A stretch of 64,000 nt of DNA from Diphasiastrum complanatum (taxonomy: Eukaryota > Streptophyta > Lycopodiopsida > Lycopodiales > Lycopodiaceae). This document shows positions 22,268 to 33,493 of this stretch, piece after piece. Where the stretch lies: assembly GCA_029204225.1 (NCBI GenBank), contig CM055097.1:3814620-3878619 (forward strand), written 5' to 3'. The position numbers were made by a program, and so were the translations under genes. How positions within the stretch are numbered: the first letter of the stretch is position 1; every line of letters begins with the position of its first letter. Under the pieces are notes generated by a model that was given only the letters and a program-made list of their open reading frames with translations, made no database searches and was not told the origin of the DNA.

Positions 22268-23243
22268 TACGCGTCTTTACCAAGGTATGCAAACTGTGTA
22301 TGATATAAGGCTCATAAATCTTATAGCAAAGGTGGAATGTTGTTCAATAAGGTTGAATGTGTGTTATAGGTATGACAAAATGCTTGCATCTAAAGGGTAT
22401 GCTTTACAGATTATGGGTAGATTTATGATGTTTCAGAAATTGATTTCGACCTATATTTTCTGAATTACTTGGTTTTGCAGGCATGCCTTAAAACTCCTTG
22501 AATTTCGTACATGATAGTAGTGCTAAAGTTTCCTCGTTCTCTTTTGTTAGCATTAGCAAGAAGCTGCAAAAAAACGATATGTACTAATTCTAATTTCATG
22601 TGCAATGTGATATTTATGTTGGGATCTATTTTATACATACAATAATTTAGAATTTAAATGGAAAACCAATACTATAGAAATGATTATATCTATGGATTCA
22701 TTTTTTTGTATTGCCATATCGATACAAGCATTATTCCCTTGTAGATGTTAATGTCCAAAATTTATCTTCTTTGAAAAAATGTGTATGTTTCAAAATGCAA
22801 ATAATGATTTTTAATAGGAATTCAAAATATACCAACAAAAAAAATAGACACCCGAAATGTAAAATGAATGAGTTTTTCATATGATGTATATTAAAATGAT
22901 CAAGTGATTGTTGAATACAATTAAAAAAAAAATTGTTCCACATAATACAGGTATAAAAAGGAGTGTAATAAATATTGGAAACGAAGATTTGTTGGAATGC
23001 GAAATGCAATGTGCAATTGCAAATTTCGATCTTTAAAGTTCAAATTTTATTCAGGAGATAGGCATAATCTCCTAGTTTATATATCTTGGAAGGAAATTGC
23101 AACTTCCATGACAACTAACTAAACTGACAACTCACACATATTTTCAACAAATTTCTTTTTCCAATTTTTAATCACCTTAGACTAAAAGCATTTAAAAACA
23201 ATCATAAAAAATGCAGGGAATCAATGTTAGGAAAAACAAATAA
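22268..23243. repeat. mosaic of inverted block C and direct block A
   Basis: 22268-22861 is block C (12270-12834) inverted, and 22862-23243 is block A (11570-11955) in direct orientation. The 315 bp that separate A from C at the 12 kb locus are absent. An ORF at 22173-22463 is the decayed coding-like part of block C. Confidence 0.8.
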
Positions 23244-24299
23244 ATTCATGTTCAAGCTCTTCTATCAGTCGACGTAGACCACCTATTGATCCATCACATG
23301 TATGTATATTGATTTATGTCATAATTTTTATTTGTAATAGTGATGTAATCCGATTTGCTCTTTGGATATAGTATATTGCTCTTTGGAAAGCCAAGACACC
23401 ATTCCATCACAAATGAAGGTTGAAAATGCACTAAATGTACAAAGACTATTTTGTCAATTTTTGTCACATGTTACAATACGTCACATCACGTGGAGGTACG
23501 ATAATTTCCCTAGAATTCATAATTCCAATCAAATGTCATTGTAAGAATAAATTTGCAAGAAAAATTATACACTCATATTCAAATAACAAATAAAGTGCAA
23601 TTGATGTCAATATCAATAACAATATATACCTGTTGTTGCGATCATGAGATGAATCGCTATCTGATGATGATGACATCGTCGATGACATATACACACTGTA
23701 GCCAACTACTCTATACCACATCATAAGTAATCATTATGAGACCGTATGTTCTGAACAAATATAATAAAATTTGTTAAAGACATGCCAACATCTAATCCAT
23801 GTATATTCTACTTATGCTTAATGTAAATCTAATATTCTAGTAACATTGCTATCAGGAAAATTGCTTGGGTGGGGCAACACATGACGAGCAATCAAAATGA
23901 GGTTCATACTGAAAAATGTTAGACATCAGTAGATAGTGCGTGCAAGCCTATCTCAACTAATTTAAAGGCCACATAGCAGTCAATGTTCGAAGCTCTCAGT
24001 TTAAACTCTTGTCTAAGATGAGTGATGATCTCAAGGTAAATCTCTTTGGATTGGCCTAGTGTGCCATGGTATCTCATGACGAGCAATATGCATTCGCCCT
24101 TTCTATCTATGGTTGCTTTGTATGCAAGAAATCACACCATTGATCAACATCTTTATTACAATGCTAAATGATATTTCAACTAATTACTATGATTTCATAT
24201 AAGGTTATATAGGTCACACACCAACAATTAAAAATATTTATCATATAGGTCACATATCACTAAGGTCCTCAATATAACATAAATGCTTTTGATCATGAA
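23244..24299. other. unassigned AT-rich stretch
   Basis: No intact ORF above 62 codons or repeat shared with the rest of the window was seen. Short words such as ATGACGAGCAAT recur (23885, 24075). The left border of transposon copy 2 should lie in here, but I could not locate an end resembling CACAAGAACACATA. Confidence 0.4.
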
Positions 24300-24619
24300 T
24301 CTAAATGACCCCAATAAAATGGCATTTCCGCGAGCATTCTTGCTCCTCTTCTTTTGCTTTCAAGTTTTATAGGTTTTCTATTCTAGTGTTTAGTGCCCTT
24401 GCTTGCTATTGCTCTTCTAAGCTCTATAGATCTTGCTTGCTTGCTTTTGGTTGCTCTTCGTTGCTAGTGATCTTGCTCTTGCTTTTGCTTGCTCTATTGA
24501 TCTTCTTTGTTCTTGTTTACTATTAGTCTATTGCTTACTCTTCTAATCTAAAAGTCTTCAATACTCGTTCACTCCCATTCTCCACTACTTTCTAACTTTT
24601 AAAGTTTTTCTTTGATACA

Positions 24620-25740
24620 ATGTCTTCGAGTGGTAGGTCAAGTGAAAGGTCAAGTGGGAGACCATCTAGGAGAAGAGCTCGTGAGGAGCCCGAAGAATAT
24701 AATCAAGAGTGGTTTGAGAATCTATCTCCTCAACAAAGAGATAGAATAAAAAATCTTGTGTTATCTTCTTCGGGTGAATCATCCGAGAGAAGAGCTTCCG
24801 AAGATGCCCTTTCCCAAGAATCATGTAGTGTGTATTATGATCTTAATCCACGTGGTGGAGTTATAAAAAATATGCGTGGCAATGTAGTTCATGCCCGTTT
24901 GCGTGATTTAGTTGCTCTATATTTTGGTAAAGATTACATGATCGATTGGTCCTCCCAATCGCTTGAAGACAAAAATGAAATAATAGAGACTTTGTATTCT
25001 GAATTCCCTCAATCCAATGCTTTTAGTAGGACTTGGGCCTTGAATACAATGTGCCTTTGGATTCGAAACAAAAGGCAATTGATGAGAAGAGCCGTGAGGA
25101 ATCCCAAGAATCCCACAAAGCCTGGATGGTGTTCCAAAAGGGATTGGAGGAAGGTGAAAGAGGAATTGTTGCAAAACAATCCCCAAAATATGAACAACAA
25201 CGTAGGGCCGCCGCCGAAAAGCTTTTAAAACATGGCCAAAGTCACTTGGGATCAGGAGGAAGGGGCAATCTAGAGGCCCAATTTGTAAGTGCAATATTTT
25301 TTAATATGATTCTATTTTTGTAGTGAGATTGTTAATGTTTTTTTATTGCTAAACTATGTTTTTTTGTTGAATGTAGCTTAGTGATTTTGGAAGACACATG
25401 ACCGTCGCGGATTACAAGCAAGGTTACGATCATGGATATGCCGGCCTTAAGGCTTTTATGGAATCCCATGGATTGTTTCCAATCTTAAAATCTTAACCTT
25501 TATTGTTTTGTGATTGTTTATTATGTGGTTTACAAGTAAGTTTAATCTCAATTTAATTAAATCTTTGATTCTATTTTGTAGAGAGGCTCTACAACTTCAA
25601 GTGTTCGTGATGTGGAAGAAAATGTGGAAGATAACGTGGAAGAGTACGTGAATGAAAGCGAAGGGGAGTTTGAAGATGTGGACACCAACGTACACCTACA
25701 AGATGAAGGAGGCGAGGAGGGAAGAAGTGATGATGAGTAG
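24620..25740 (+). pseudogene. Transposase_24-like transposon gene, three exons, one frameshift
   Basis: Exon 1 (24620-25284) encodes MSSSGRSSERSSG, an Arg/Ser-rich head, a middle VYYDLNPRGGVI with ARLRDLVALYFGKDY, then WIRNKRQLMRRAV, GWCSKRDWRKVKEE and, one register lower, GQSHLGSGGRGNLEAQF. This is the Ptta/En-Spm Transposase_24 pattern. The register change near 25175-25190 looks like a 1-bp loss. Exon 2 from 25377 (LSDFGRHMTVADYKQGYDHG) follows a GTAAGT...TGTAG intron in phase. Exon 3 (25582-25740) gives an acidic tail. Exon 2 meets a stop at 25494 before any clear donor. The protein probably binds the element's ends. Confidence 0.7.
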
Positions 25741-26502
25741 AGGTTCTTAAATTAAATGTAAGGCCTTGTAGAAGGCAATGTAGGAAGAGAGAATTTATTC
25801 TCTCTTCAATGTACTTGTTTTTTAATCAATCAATATAATGTTTTGGCATCACATCATTCTTGCAAAATTTTTGAATGCATATATTTTTAATCCATGAATG
25901 CAAATGTATAGTCTATTGAATGCACATCTATTGATTGCAAATGTATCTATTGATGTATTCAATGCAATGTATAGTGCACATCTATGCAATGCAAATGTAT
26001 CCATTGATGAATTCAATGCAATGTATCTATTTTAGCACATGATTTGCATGCTAGAATGCACAATAAAAAGTAATGGAAAGTAATGGAAATAGATAACACA
26101 TTAAGTTATCAACTAAATATCAAATGAATCAAAATAAATGTGAATTTACCTTTACTATTGTATCTCCATTGTTTTGCAATCTTTGCTTTTCCTTTTGCAT
26201 GCACTTGATCTTTGAATCTTTTGCAATGAAAGCTCATTTTTCATATCCACACCTACATCACAAACAAAAAAGGTCTTAAAACTTATGATGACAAAACACA
26301 TACTATTAACATCTATCAATGAACTAAAAATCCTAAACACTATCAATCTTCTCACTCACATTTATCCTCATCTCATTCTCACTCCCATCTATACTCTCTT
26401 TTTCTCTCTCTCACACAACACAAAAATAAAAAGTCACCTCTATTTTCGGAGCGAACCACATTTTGGTTCGCGCCAAATGTTTTTTGTTTGGACAAAAAAT
26501 TT
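25741..26502. other. 3' part of transposon copy 2, small repeats
   Basis: After the stop lies a plausible 3' UTR. A local repeat of GAATGCAAATGTAT/ATTCAATGCAATGTAT words runs at about 25870-26040. A candidate minus-strand exon (26150-26252) follows, with GATGTAG before and GTAAAT after, resembling 10001-10053 in copy 1 only weakly. No intact gene. Confidence 0.35.
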
Positions 26503-27036
26503 TGCGTGGATTATTCACACGTGGATAATCCATGCAAATTCTAGAAACCTTTCCGCGTGGATATAAAAAAAAATTTTATCCACACGGTATCCACAGCCTC
26601 AGCTCTCTGGATTTTGCGTGGATAAAGCAAATTTTGCGTGGATAATCCACGTGTGGATAATTATCCACACAATATCCACATAGTATCCACGCAAAAACCA
26701 AGCCTTTTTTATTCTATTTTTACTATGGCGTGGATTATCCACGTGAAATTAGAATTCCTATTTCCGGCTCCTGGTGTCGGAGGTTTGCCCGGCTGCCGGT
26801 AGTCGGACTTGGCATGGATAATCCACGCATTTTGAATTTCACAACATCCGGCCGATCTGTTGCCGAAAAAGACATTTGCGTGTAACATCCACACGTGGAT
26901 AATCCACGCGCTCGTATCCACGCGTATATCCACGCCAATCCATGGATATATCCACACGAATTTGTTTTTGCCCGCGCATCCTCCTTTGTATTGTGTGTGG
27001 ATATTTGCGTGGATATTTGCTATATGTGTTCTTGTG
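26503..27036. promoter_or_regulatory. right subterminal palindrome array, GTGGAT type
   Basis: I count 23 GTGGAT or ATCCAC words in about 530 bp, often paired as CGTGGATAATCCACG. They occupy the same position as the GTGGCA array of copy 1 and share the CGTGG core, but the following two bases differ. Likely binding sites for the element's own protein (inference). Confidence 0.65.
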
Positions 27037-27920
27037 GAAGTCCCCGACGCCAATGAGTTGCCAAGGCACCAATCTCAACCGAAGTCATCGATGACGCCGA
27101 AGTCAAGACTCGGCTGAAGTGGCCGAAATGGCCGAAGTCCCCGAAGACAACAAAGGCAACGAAGGCAAAGCAGTTCCCAAAAGTCGAAGTCCCCGAAGTG
27201 TCTGAAGTCATCGAAGTGACCGACGATGACTCAACCCTAGAGATGTGCCAAAGCCAAAAGTCAAGCCAGCCACGTCAAAGCGTGACAGTTTGAATGTCAC
27301 GGCTCAACCGTTAAGGCCTTGTAGTTTAGCAAAGTAGCAAGACATAATTAGCTAATGTTTTTACTTAAACTATTTTGTAATGCTTAGCTAATTTAGTTCT
27401 TGTAATTAGACCAAGCATGCTATATGTATTGGAGGTCGGATACATATAGAACAAGAGAAAAAGTAAGAAGCATACACAAAGCGTGTATGAGAGAAAGAGG
27501 TCGATGAATGTAGTCTTGTAGTAGCTGATGCATATTATCAAACCAATGATTTAGTGCTAGAAGTAGCTAGTTCCTGGTAAGGGAGAATACATCTCTTACC
27601 TCTGTGCGTTGATCTGGAAAATAGACAACGCTTAAAAAGGATCATTGATATATACTTGATTTTGGTAATATAGACAAGTAATAGTTCTTCCGCTCAATGT
27701 ATGCAATCTCTGAGTGTTGTGATGCTTGCTCAATTCATAAGTAGATATACTTCCATTGTCATTTAACATTATTTACTATTCATAAATTAGTATTTGATCG
27801 CGGAATGAAGCAATAGCTTCTCCAGACAGATCGGCTCCATATGAGCTCATATCAGTGAATCATGACTAGCTCCGACTTCGAAGTTCTTGAAGTTTCCGAC
27901 TTCTTAGAATTTCAGGATCC
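27037..27920 (+). repeat. LTR of a third Copia family, 5' end region
   Basis: Its left part is a run of CCGAAGTC-type words (27037-27230). The middle and right part match the inverted fragment at 10829-11570. It runs up to the PBS at 27928 and begins TGTGGAAGTCCCC if the TG at 27035 is counted, overlapping the transposon end. No 3' LTR is present in the window. Confidence 0.65.
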
Positions 27921-27921
27921 A

Positions 27922-28120
27922 CATCAGTGGTATCAAAGCTGCTCGGAGAACCGAAGTCGTCGAAGCCGACATCAGATTCACAACAATGGTATCAAAGCTG
28001 CTCGGAGAACCGAAGTCATCAAAGTCGACATCAGATTTACAACAGTGGTAATAGAACTACTCAGAGAACCGAAGTAATTGAAGTCGACATCAGATTCACA
28101 AAAGTGGTATTAGATCCCGG
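27922..28120 (+). repeat. four 59-bp repeats each carrying a tRNA-Met primer-binding site
   Basis: PBS-like 12-mers start at 27928 (TGGTATCAAAGC), 27987 (same), 28046 (TGGTAATAGAAC) and 28105 (TGGTATTAGATC), exactly 59 bp apart. The canonical plant Copia PBS is TGGTATCAGAGC. Each unit also holds GAGAACCGAAGT and CGACATCAGATT words. The first two are best preserved. Confidence 0.85.
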
Positions 28121-28152
28121 TTCGCTCCTATTAGAGCCTCGTCACTGAGACT

Positions 28153-28587
28153 ATGGCATCCATTAGCAGCATCCAATCGAAGATTTGCACAGTACTTTAA
28201 GCAGACATGTTGAATTTCTTGGTTTGGAAGGTAAATACTTCACTCATACTCAAAGGAGAAGCACTATGTCCATGGGTTGACAGCACCAAAAGATGCCAGC
28301 CAGCACAAGCAAGGAACTTCTAGAGTGGAAGGAGAAGAATGACAAAGCATGAGCTGTCATCTCCTCTTCCATCAAAGACAGCATTACCCTTGACCTTCTA
28401 TCAATCTCCAATGCTAGAGAGATGTGGGATGCACTCACAAGCAGATTTCAGACCAAGTCACAAAATCAAATTATGCATCTAGGAGATCAACTCACCTATG
28501 TAAGATGGGATGGCAAAGATCTCACCAGCTTCATCAAAAAAATGAAGAACCTGTTCTTGTCATTACACAATGCTAGAACAAAGCAGG
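28153..28587 (+). pseudogene. gag: Copia gag fragment following the PBS array
   Basis: After ATGGCATCC at 28153 the frame is broken early by stops, then opens as KDSITLDLLSISNAREMW, LTSRFQTKSQNQIMHLG and DLTSFIKKMKNLFLSL. This is a UBN2-type Copia gag. It ends at 28587 where the duplicated host-fragment block begins. The element is truncated there, with no pol downstream. Confidence 0.75.
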
Positions 28588-28699
28588 AAATGGGATTTTG
28601 GGAGGCTTGGATTGCACGTCTGCTACTGCTGTCACAACTGCTGCAGCCAATGACATCTTCCTATTGCTTCTAACTTGCAACTGAAAATAAATAACTTGC

Positions 28700-30200
28700 A
28701 GACATAGTTGAAGGAAGAGTTAGATGTCAACTCTGGAACGCCAGCATAGGTGTGTCCATTCCAGAGGCCATTGCTTCAATATTTCGTGGTTGCATTCCAC
28801 AAACACATGATTTCAGATGTCTGAAACATCTGATTGGAGAAACGACTCTTAGTTGGATCAGGAAGGGATTTGTTGCGGAATATTTAGTTGCAAGCCACAC
28901 ACAGGAAAGTGTCGTGGGCTTGAGCGCCTAGTGAAGGCCTTGAGAATTCTGAATATCCCATAAGTAACTACTTGCCTTGAAATCTCCCATATATAAGTTG
29001 CGGCTTCTCTATATCCTCTATCCCCTAGTACCAGCCCTTTTGGGGGTTAGACAGATGGCAGGTGACTAGGCGACTGGGGTTGGGATCCCTATACGCGGCT
29101 CGCGTTGGTACATGTGTGTGCGTGGCCCTGAGGCCCAAATTCTTTACATGGTATTAGAGCCAGTGGGGGTTCCTTTGCCTGTGCTTGCTTGAGTGGGGGT
29201 GTTGCGGAATGTTTAGTTGCAAGTCACGCACAGTGCTGTGGGCTTGAGCGCCTAGTGAATGCCTTGAGAATTCTGAATATCCCATAAGTAACTGCTTGCC
29301 TTGAAATCTCCCATATATAAGTTGGGGCTTCTCTATATCCACTATCCCCTGATACCAGCCCTTTTGGGGGTTAGACGGATGGCGGGTGGCTAGGCAACTG
29401 GGGTTGGGATCCCAGTACGCGGCTCGCGTGGGTACGTGTGTGTGTGTGGCCCTGAGGCCCCAATTCTTTACATGGTATCAGAGCCAGTGGGGGTTCCTTT
29501 GCCTGTGCTTGCTTGAGTGGGGGTGTTGCGGAATGTTTAGTTGCAAGCCGCGCACACGAAAGTGTCGTGGGCTTGAGAGCCTAGTGAAGGCCTTGAGAAT
29601 TCTCAATCTCCCATAAGTAATTGCTTGCCTTTAAATCTCCCATATATAACTTCGGGCTTCTCTATATCCTCTATCCCCTGGTACCAACCCTTGTGGGGGT
29701 TAGACGGATGGCGGGTGGCTAGGCGACTGGGGTTGGGATCCTTGTACGCGGCTCGCATGGGTACGTGTGTGCGTGGCCTTGAGCCCAAATTCTTTACAAG
29801 ATTTGGACGAGATTAGATTTGTTTTCATATCAAAGTTCATGCTTGGCACACAAGTATCTGTGGAGTGATCTAAGCTCTGCCATATTGCTCTCCCTGTTAT
29901 GTGGGCGAGAATAAGATTCTCGCTTTCTTCCATCAGCATTGAGGTGATGTTCAATCCACTTGTACCACTCGTCCAAATAGTTGTTTGATCAAGATTAGAG
30001 ATGAATAAGTTGCCATCTCTGGATAATCTCAAAAATGCACCATCCTTGGCAGGCTTGTTTCTGTTAGCAGCCCAAACATGTGCAATGATCGGAATTTTGA
30101 AATAAGATATTTCCAAATAGTTTCAATGGCACTTGCTCTGAAGCAAAACCAGAATCCAGCAATACATTTTCAGCCACCGCCAGAACCAGCAAACTACAGA
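28700..30200 (-). pseudogene. B-lectin receptor-kinase fragment, split by the TRIM
   Basis: The minus strand outside 28871-29798 is the same B-lectin fragment as at 13196-13700: ISYFKIPIIAHVWAANRNK, LSRDGNLFISN and ILAHITGRAIWQSLDHS. The TRIM lies after the VETN-equivalent position. The D-T-C-V-P-S variant here differs from D-S-C-V-P-G in copy 1, so both copies have drifted separately. Confidence 0.8.
28871..29798 (+). mobile_element. tandem TRIM retrotransposon: three LTRs, two 51-bp internal domains
   Basis: LTRs lie at 28871-29148, 29200-29472 and 29524-29798 (278, 273 and 275 bp). Each starts TGTTGCGGAAT and ends TTCTTTACA. Between them are two 51-bp spacers that begin with a PBS (TGGTATTAGAGC; TGGTATCAGAGC, the canonical sequence) and end with the purine tract GAGTGGGGG. 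There is no coding capacity. Flanking 5-mers GGATT (28866-28870) and AGATT (29799-29803) are a one-mismatch target duplication. The uninterrupted site is visible at about 13256-13270. Confidence 0.92.
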
Positions 30201-30875
30201 CGTAGCCACTTTCATGGATCATTGATGTAGGTATTAGTTAGATTTTTAAGGAAATAGTCTCAAGAAAACATCATCATGGATTGTCTATGGATCTAAGAAG
30301 TTATTTTCTTACCTACTAATCTGTGCTCTTAATGTCTACAGCTTTGTGCTCTTATTGTCTACATATATACACTGATAATAGACAATGTGGCTGCACGAAG
30401 TCCTATCACTTCAAACAAATAGTGACGACCTCAGAACGCTACAAACCGAGGAGAGGATTTGTTTTTGCGCTCTAATTGTCTACATATATGCGCTCTTGAG
30501 AGGATCTATTTTTGTGCCCTTATTGTGTGCATATATGCGCTCTTGATGATGGACAGCATGGTTGCATGAAGTACTATCACTTTAAATACTTCAAACAAAC
30601 AGTGAAGGCCTCACAACGCTGCAAACCAACGAGAGGATGTTTTGATCACAGAATCAAAAGTTAAGAAATGAGAGTAAAAGCTAAACGTGACCCCTGATCC
30701 ACGTGGCTGACATGCACAACTTCCAAGTATTAAATCATTATTTCTTATTCTCCAAATAAAACCGATATAAGTTTGACACATGGTTTGTTTTGCTCTCAAA
30801 AAGGCCAGAACACAATCGTAGGGTAAAATTGTAAAGATGAAATGGTCGTGGGATTGGAAATTTTTTTATACTTAC

Positions 30876-31429
30876 CTGTGCAAATGATTCCTTTATTATC
30901 TTAAACATTGTTGCATATGCTTCTCTACTAATGCTAAGAAAATCACATGCTCTTTGAACCAATGTACTGTCCAATATTTTTCCCAATATTTTTCCAACTT
31001 CATTTATAATGCTATCAGTAACTGAAGCCTTAATCTTTTCATTTTGTTATTGTCTAACATTGATTTCATAGATTTAGAAGTTAAAATAGAATATAGTGAG
31101 TTTCCAATGGAAATCTCATCAGCCAAACGGTCTTCAACAACCAATGTTGATCTGCATTGCAAATATAATTTTCATAAAAAAGTCAGTAGAGATTAGGACA
31201 CTCATAGTATTCACAGTAGCATAATAACCTAAACTGAGAGTGGAAATTAATAAATAACAAAACTAGTAGTTATGATTGAATCAAAAAGTTCAAACAATCA
31301 TGATTAAACCAAATCAGCTATATAACTTACTTGAATGCACAAATTCTTCTTTTTCGACAACCTCCTTTGGATGATAGATCACATATATCCTTGGTAACCA
31401 GTCTTTTCCTCAAGTTGCTTTTTACCTCT
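30876..31429 (-). pseudogene. unknown multi-exon gene remnant, second copy
   Basis: A 99-nt exon at 31331-31429 and another at 30876-31151 correspond to 14803-14901 and 14377-14629, with the same splice borders. Peptides include RKRLVTKDICDLSS, GGCRKRRI, LVQRACDFLSISREAY and FKIIKESFAQ. This copy keeps the 11 nt deleted in copy 1 but has lost one A in an A-run near ATGAAAAG, shifting the frame. The coiled-coil exon is not present here. Confidence 0.5.
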
Positions 31430-31440
31430 CTGTTGAGCAA

Positions 31441-32878
31441 ATCCATATAAGTCCAACAATATCTACTAAAGTCATCAATTTAAGTCACAAACATCTTTGC
31501 TTTTCCAATATTCAAAGAACTAGTATAATGTACATCCAAATGTACTAAATGAAAAGGCATCTTAGATCTTCAGCTAGATCTAGAATAAGACACCTTTCTG
31601 ACTTTGACATTGAAGAAAGCTCACCAGCTTGCTTCTTTTCCTTCAAACCACCATGGTTAGAAACAGCATATCCATCAAGTTTGTAGAGCTCACCTTGTCT
31701 CTTGCCATCAAGACTCCATTCCTTTTGTCAAACAAGAATCACCAGCAAATTTCAATTTGAGCCCTTTGTCATTTATTTGACACACACTAAGCACATTCTT
31801 AGTAATGGAAGGTATGAACAAGACATTCTTCAAATGAACATTCTTGTTTGTAGATGAGAGAAAAATAGGAAAAGTAACAATGCCCTTGATAACACATTTA
31901 CCACCATTGGCCATGTTGATGACCTTACTTCTCTCTTTCATAAGGCACCAAAGAAGTAAAGTACTCTTTGTGACATTTCATATGAAAGCTTACTCCACTA
32001 TCAGTCCACCATGGATCAATATCTCCATCATTGGTTACCAAACAAGAAGACATCAAAAAAATATCATAATTTGAGTTTTGATCACCAACACCATCCTCAT
32101 CAAAAGTGAAATTGCCTTTCTTCTCATCTTGATCTCTCATTTTCTTGAAGCACTCACTAGCAAAATGTCCTTTGACTCCACAATAGAAACATTTTAGCTT
32201 AGTTCTATCTTTCCTCTTGCCAACAAAAGTAGAAGCCTCACCTTGAGCTTGCCCTTTAGACCACTTGCCTTTGATGAACATAGCTTCCTCCTCCCCAACT
32301 TGAGATGTAGAAGATGCACCTCCTCTTAATAGAGACCTAAACTCCTCATTCACCAAGATCTCTTGCAAATCCACCATACTTGGCAAATTTTTTTGAAAAG
32401 CAAAACTTTGAACAAGATTAGCATGATCATCCAACAAGCCATTAAGAACAACTTGAACAAGTTCTACTTCCTTAATGTTTTCCTCAATACATGCTAATTC
32501 ATCATTGAATGCCTTAATCCTCAAAACAAAAGCATGAGCAGTTTCATCCTTCTTTTGCATACTTTGAAAGATTTGCCTCCTATGGGTTAGTACCCTTGAT
32601 GTAGACTTAGATTGAAGCTTCTTCAAAGCTTCCAAAGACTCACTTGATGAAGTACACTTACCAACTTCCTTGAGAAGTTCATACATAACATTCATCTTGA
32701 TCACATGTAGAGCTTTCTTTTCCATCTTCTCATACCTCAATTGTTCTTGAGGTGCCAAAGGTATTTCCTTCACACCTACAAAAATGTCCATTAAATCATT
32801 CATCTCAAGGAGAGACTCCATTCTCACCTTCCAAGTAGAATAATTTGTTGAGGTGAGCCTATCGTTGCCTTCCAACAT
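31441..32878 (-). pseudogene. gag: Copia family 1 gag-protease fragment, minus strand
   Basis: An open 317-residue frame (31925-32878) runs from MLEGNDRLTSTNYSTWK through the zinc knuckle CFYCGVKGHFASEC to WWTDSGVSFHM, which keeps the protease D-S-G triad. A register change near 31930 is followed by VNMANGG-type pre-integrase sequence at 31708-31941 and a short piece of integrase. The fragment ends at 31441. It is the best-preserved family-1 gag here, but pol is truncated. Confidence 0.85.
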
Positions 32879-33493
32879 GAAGCCACTTTATGTTGCCATG
32901 TTACAATCTTCTCTTTCAACCTATTACAACGCACAAAGCACTCTCTTGAATGTCAACAAACTAAATCAAGAAGAAATCACAAAGATATGGAACCTCTCAA
33001 ATCTCTTTCTTGCACCAAACCTAGCAAATCAACACATAACATGGAAGGTACTTTATCAACAAATGATCAACCTACAATCTTATGAAATTTTGTACTTTCT
33101 ATGATTGAAATACACTCTTGAAAAGTCCAGCAACTCCAAACACAAGAGATCCAATTAGAAATAGGATTTCTACAAAAGTACAAAAAATTGAATCTTTCAC
33201 TTTCTATATGCAAATGCTACAAAGTTAATATAGATTCTTGGAGAGTGCAATAAGACCTATTCAATGCAATTAAAGTCTCCACATTCCACCAAGTATGGAG
33301 TGACATGAGCCTACTTCAAGTATTTTTCCCTATATTGAGTTTTGAATCACAAAAAATCAATTCTACACTTGAGAAATGCTTGCTTTTTGAGTAGTCTAAA
33401 TCAATCTAGCTTGCTCTAGAATTGGTAAATCCTCCAAATCCTTTGCTAACTCTGGCTACTCCTTCAATAACCCGCACCAAAGCTCTGATACCA
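32879..33493 (-). other. Copia family 1 leader with PBS
   Basis: About 600 bp of leader separate gag from the LTR. The PBS complement GCTCTGATACCA at 33482-33493 is exact for the canonical TGGTATCAGAGC. A plus-strand frame at 32853-33104 is an artefact seen also at 21546. Confidence 0.75.

Larger units (their letters stand above)
24300..27036 (+). mobile_element. DNA transposon with Transposase_24-like ORF, copy 2
   Basis: Copy 2 has a pyrimidine-rich leader full of CTTGCTT words (24320-24620), an intron-containing Transposase_24-like gene and a right end dense in GTGGAT/ATCCAC palindromes. It ends TATATGTGTTCTTGTG at 27036, inward CACAAGAACACATA, comparable with CACAACTACAAAGA of copy 1. 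The next base begins a Copia LTR. The left border is not identified, and 24300 is simply where the pyrimidine-rich leader begins. Confidence 0.6.
28588..31440. repeat. duplicated host-fragment block, copy 2
   Basis: Direct copy of 12990-14912 with a 933-bp TRIM insertion (with its target duplication). Outside the insertion it is collinear with many substitutions and a few small indels. The right end runs straight into an inverted Copia family-1 fragment. Confidence 0.8.

Noticed and set aside
25165..25195. Programmed -1 frameshift in the transposon ORF
   Set aside because: No X-XXY-YYZ heptamer in the correct register and no obvious downstream structure.
29154..29816. Several small frames in the TRIM
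   Set aside because: They lie wholly inside LTR repeats and recur because the LTR recurs; TRIMs have no coding capacity.
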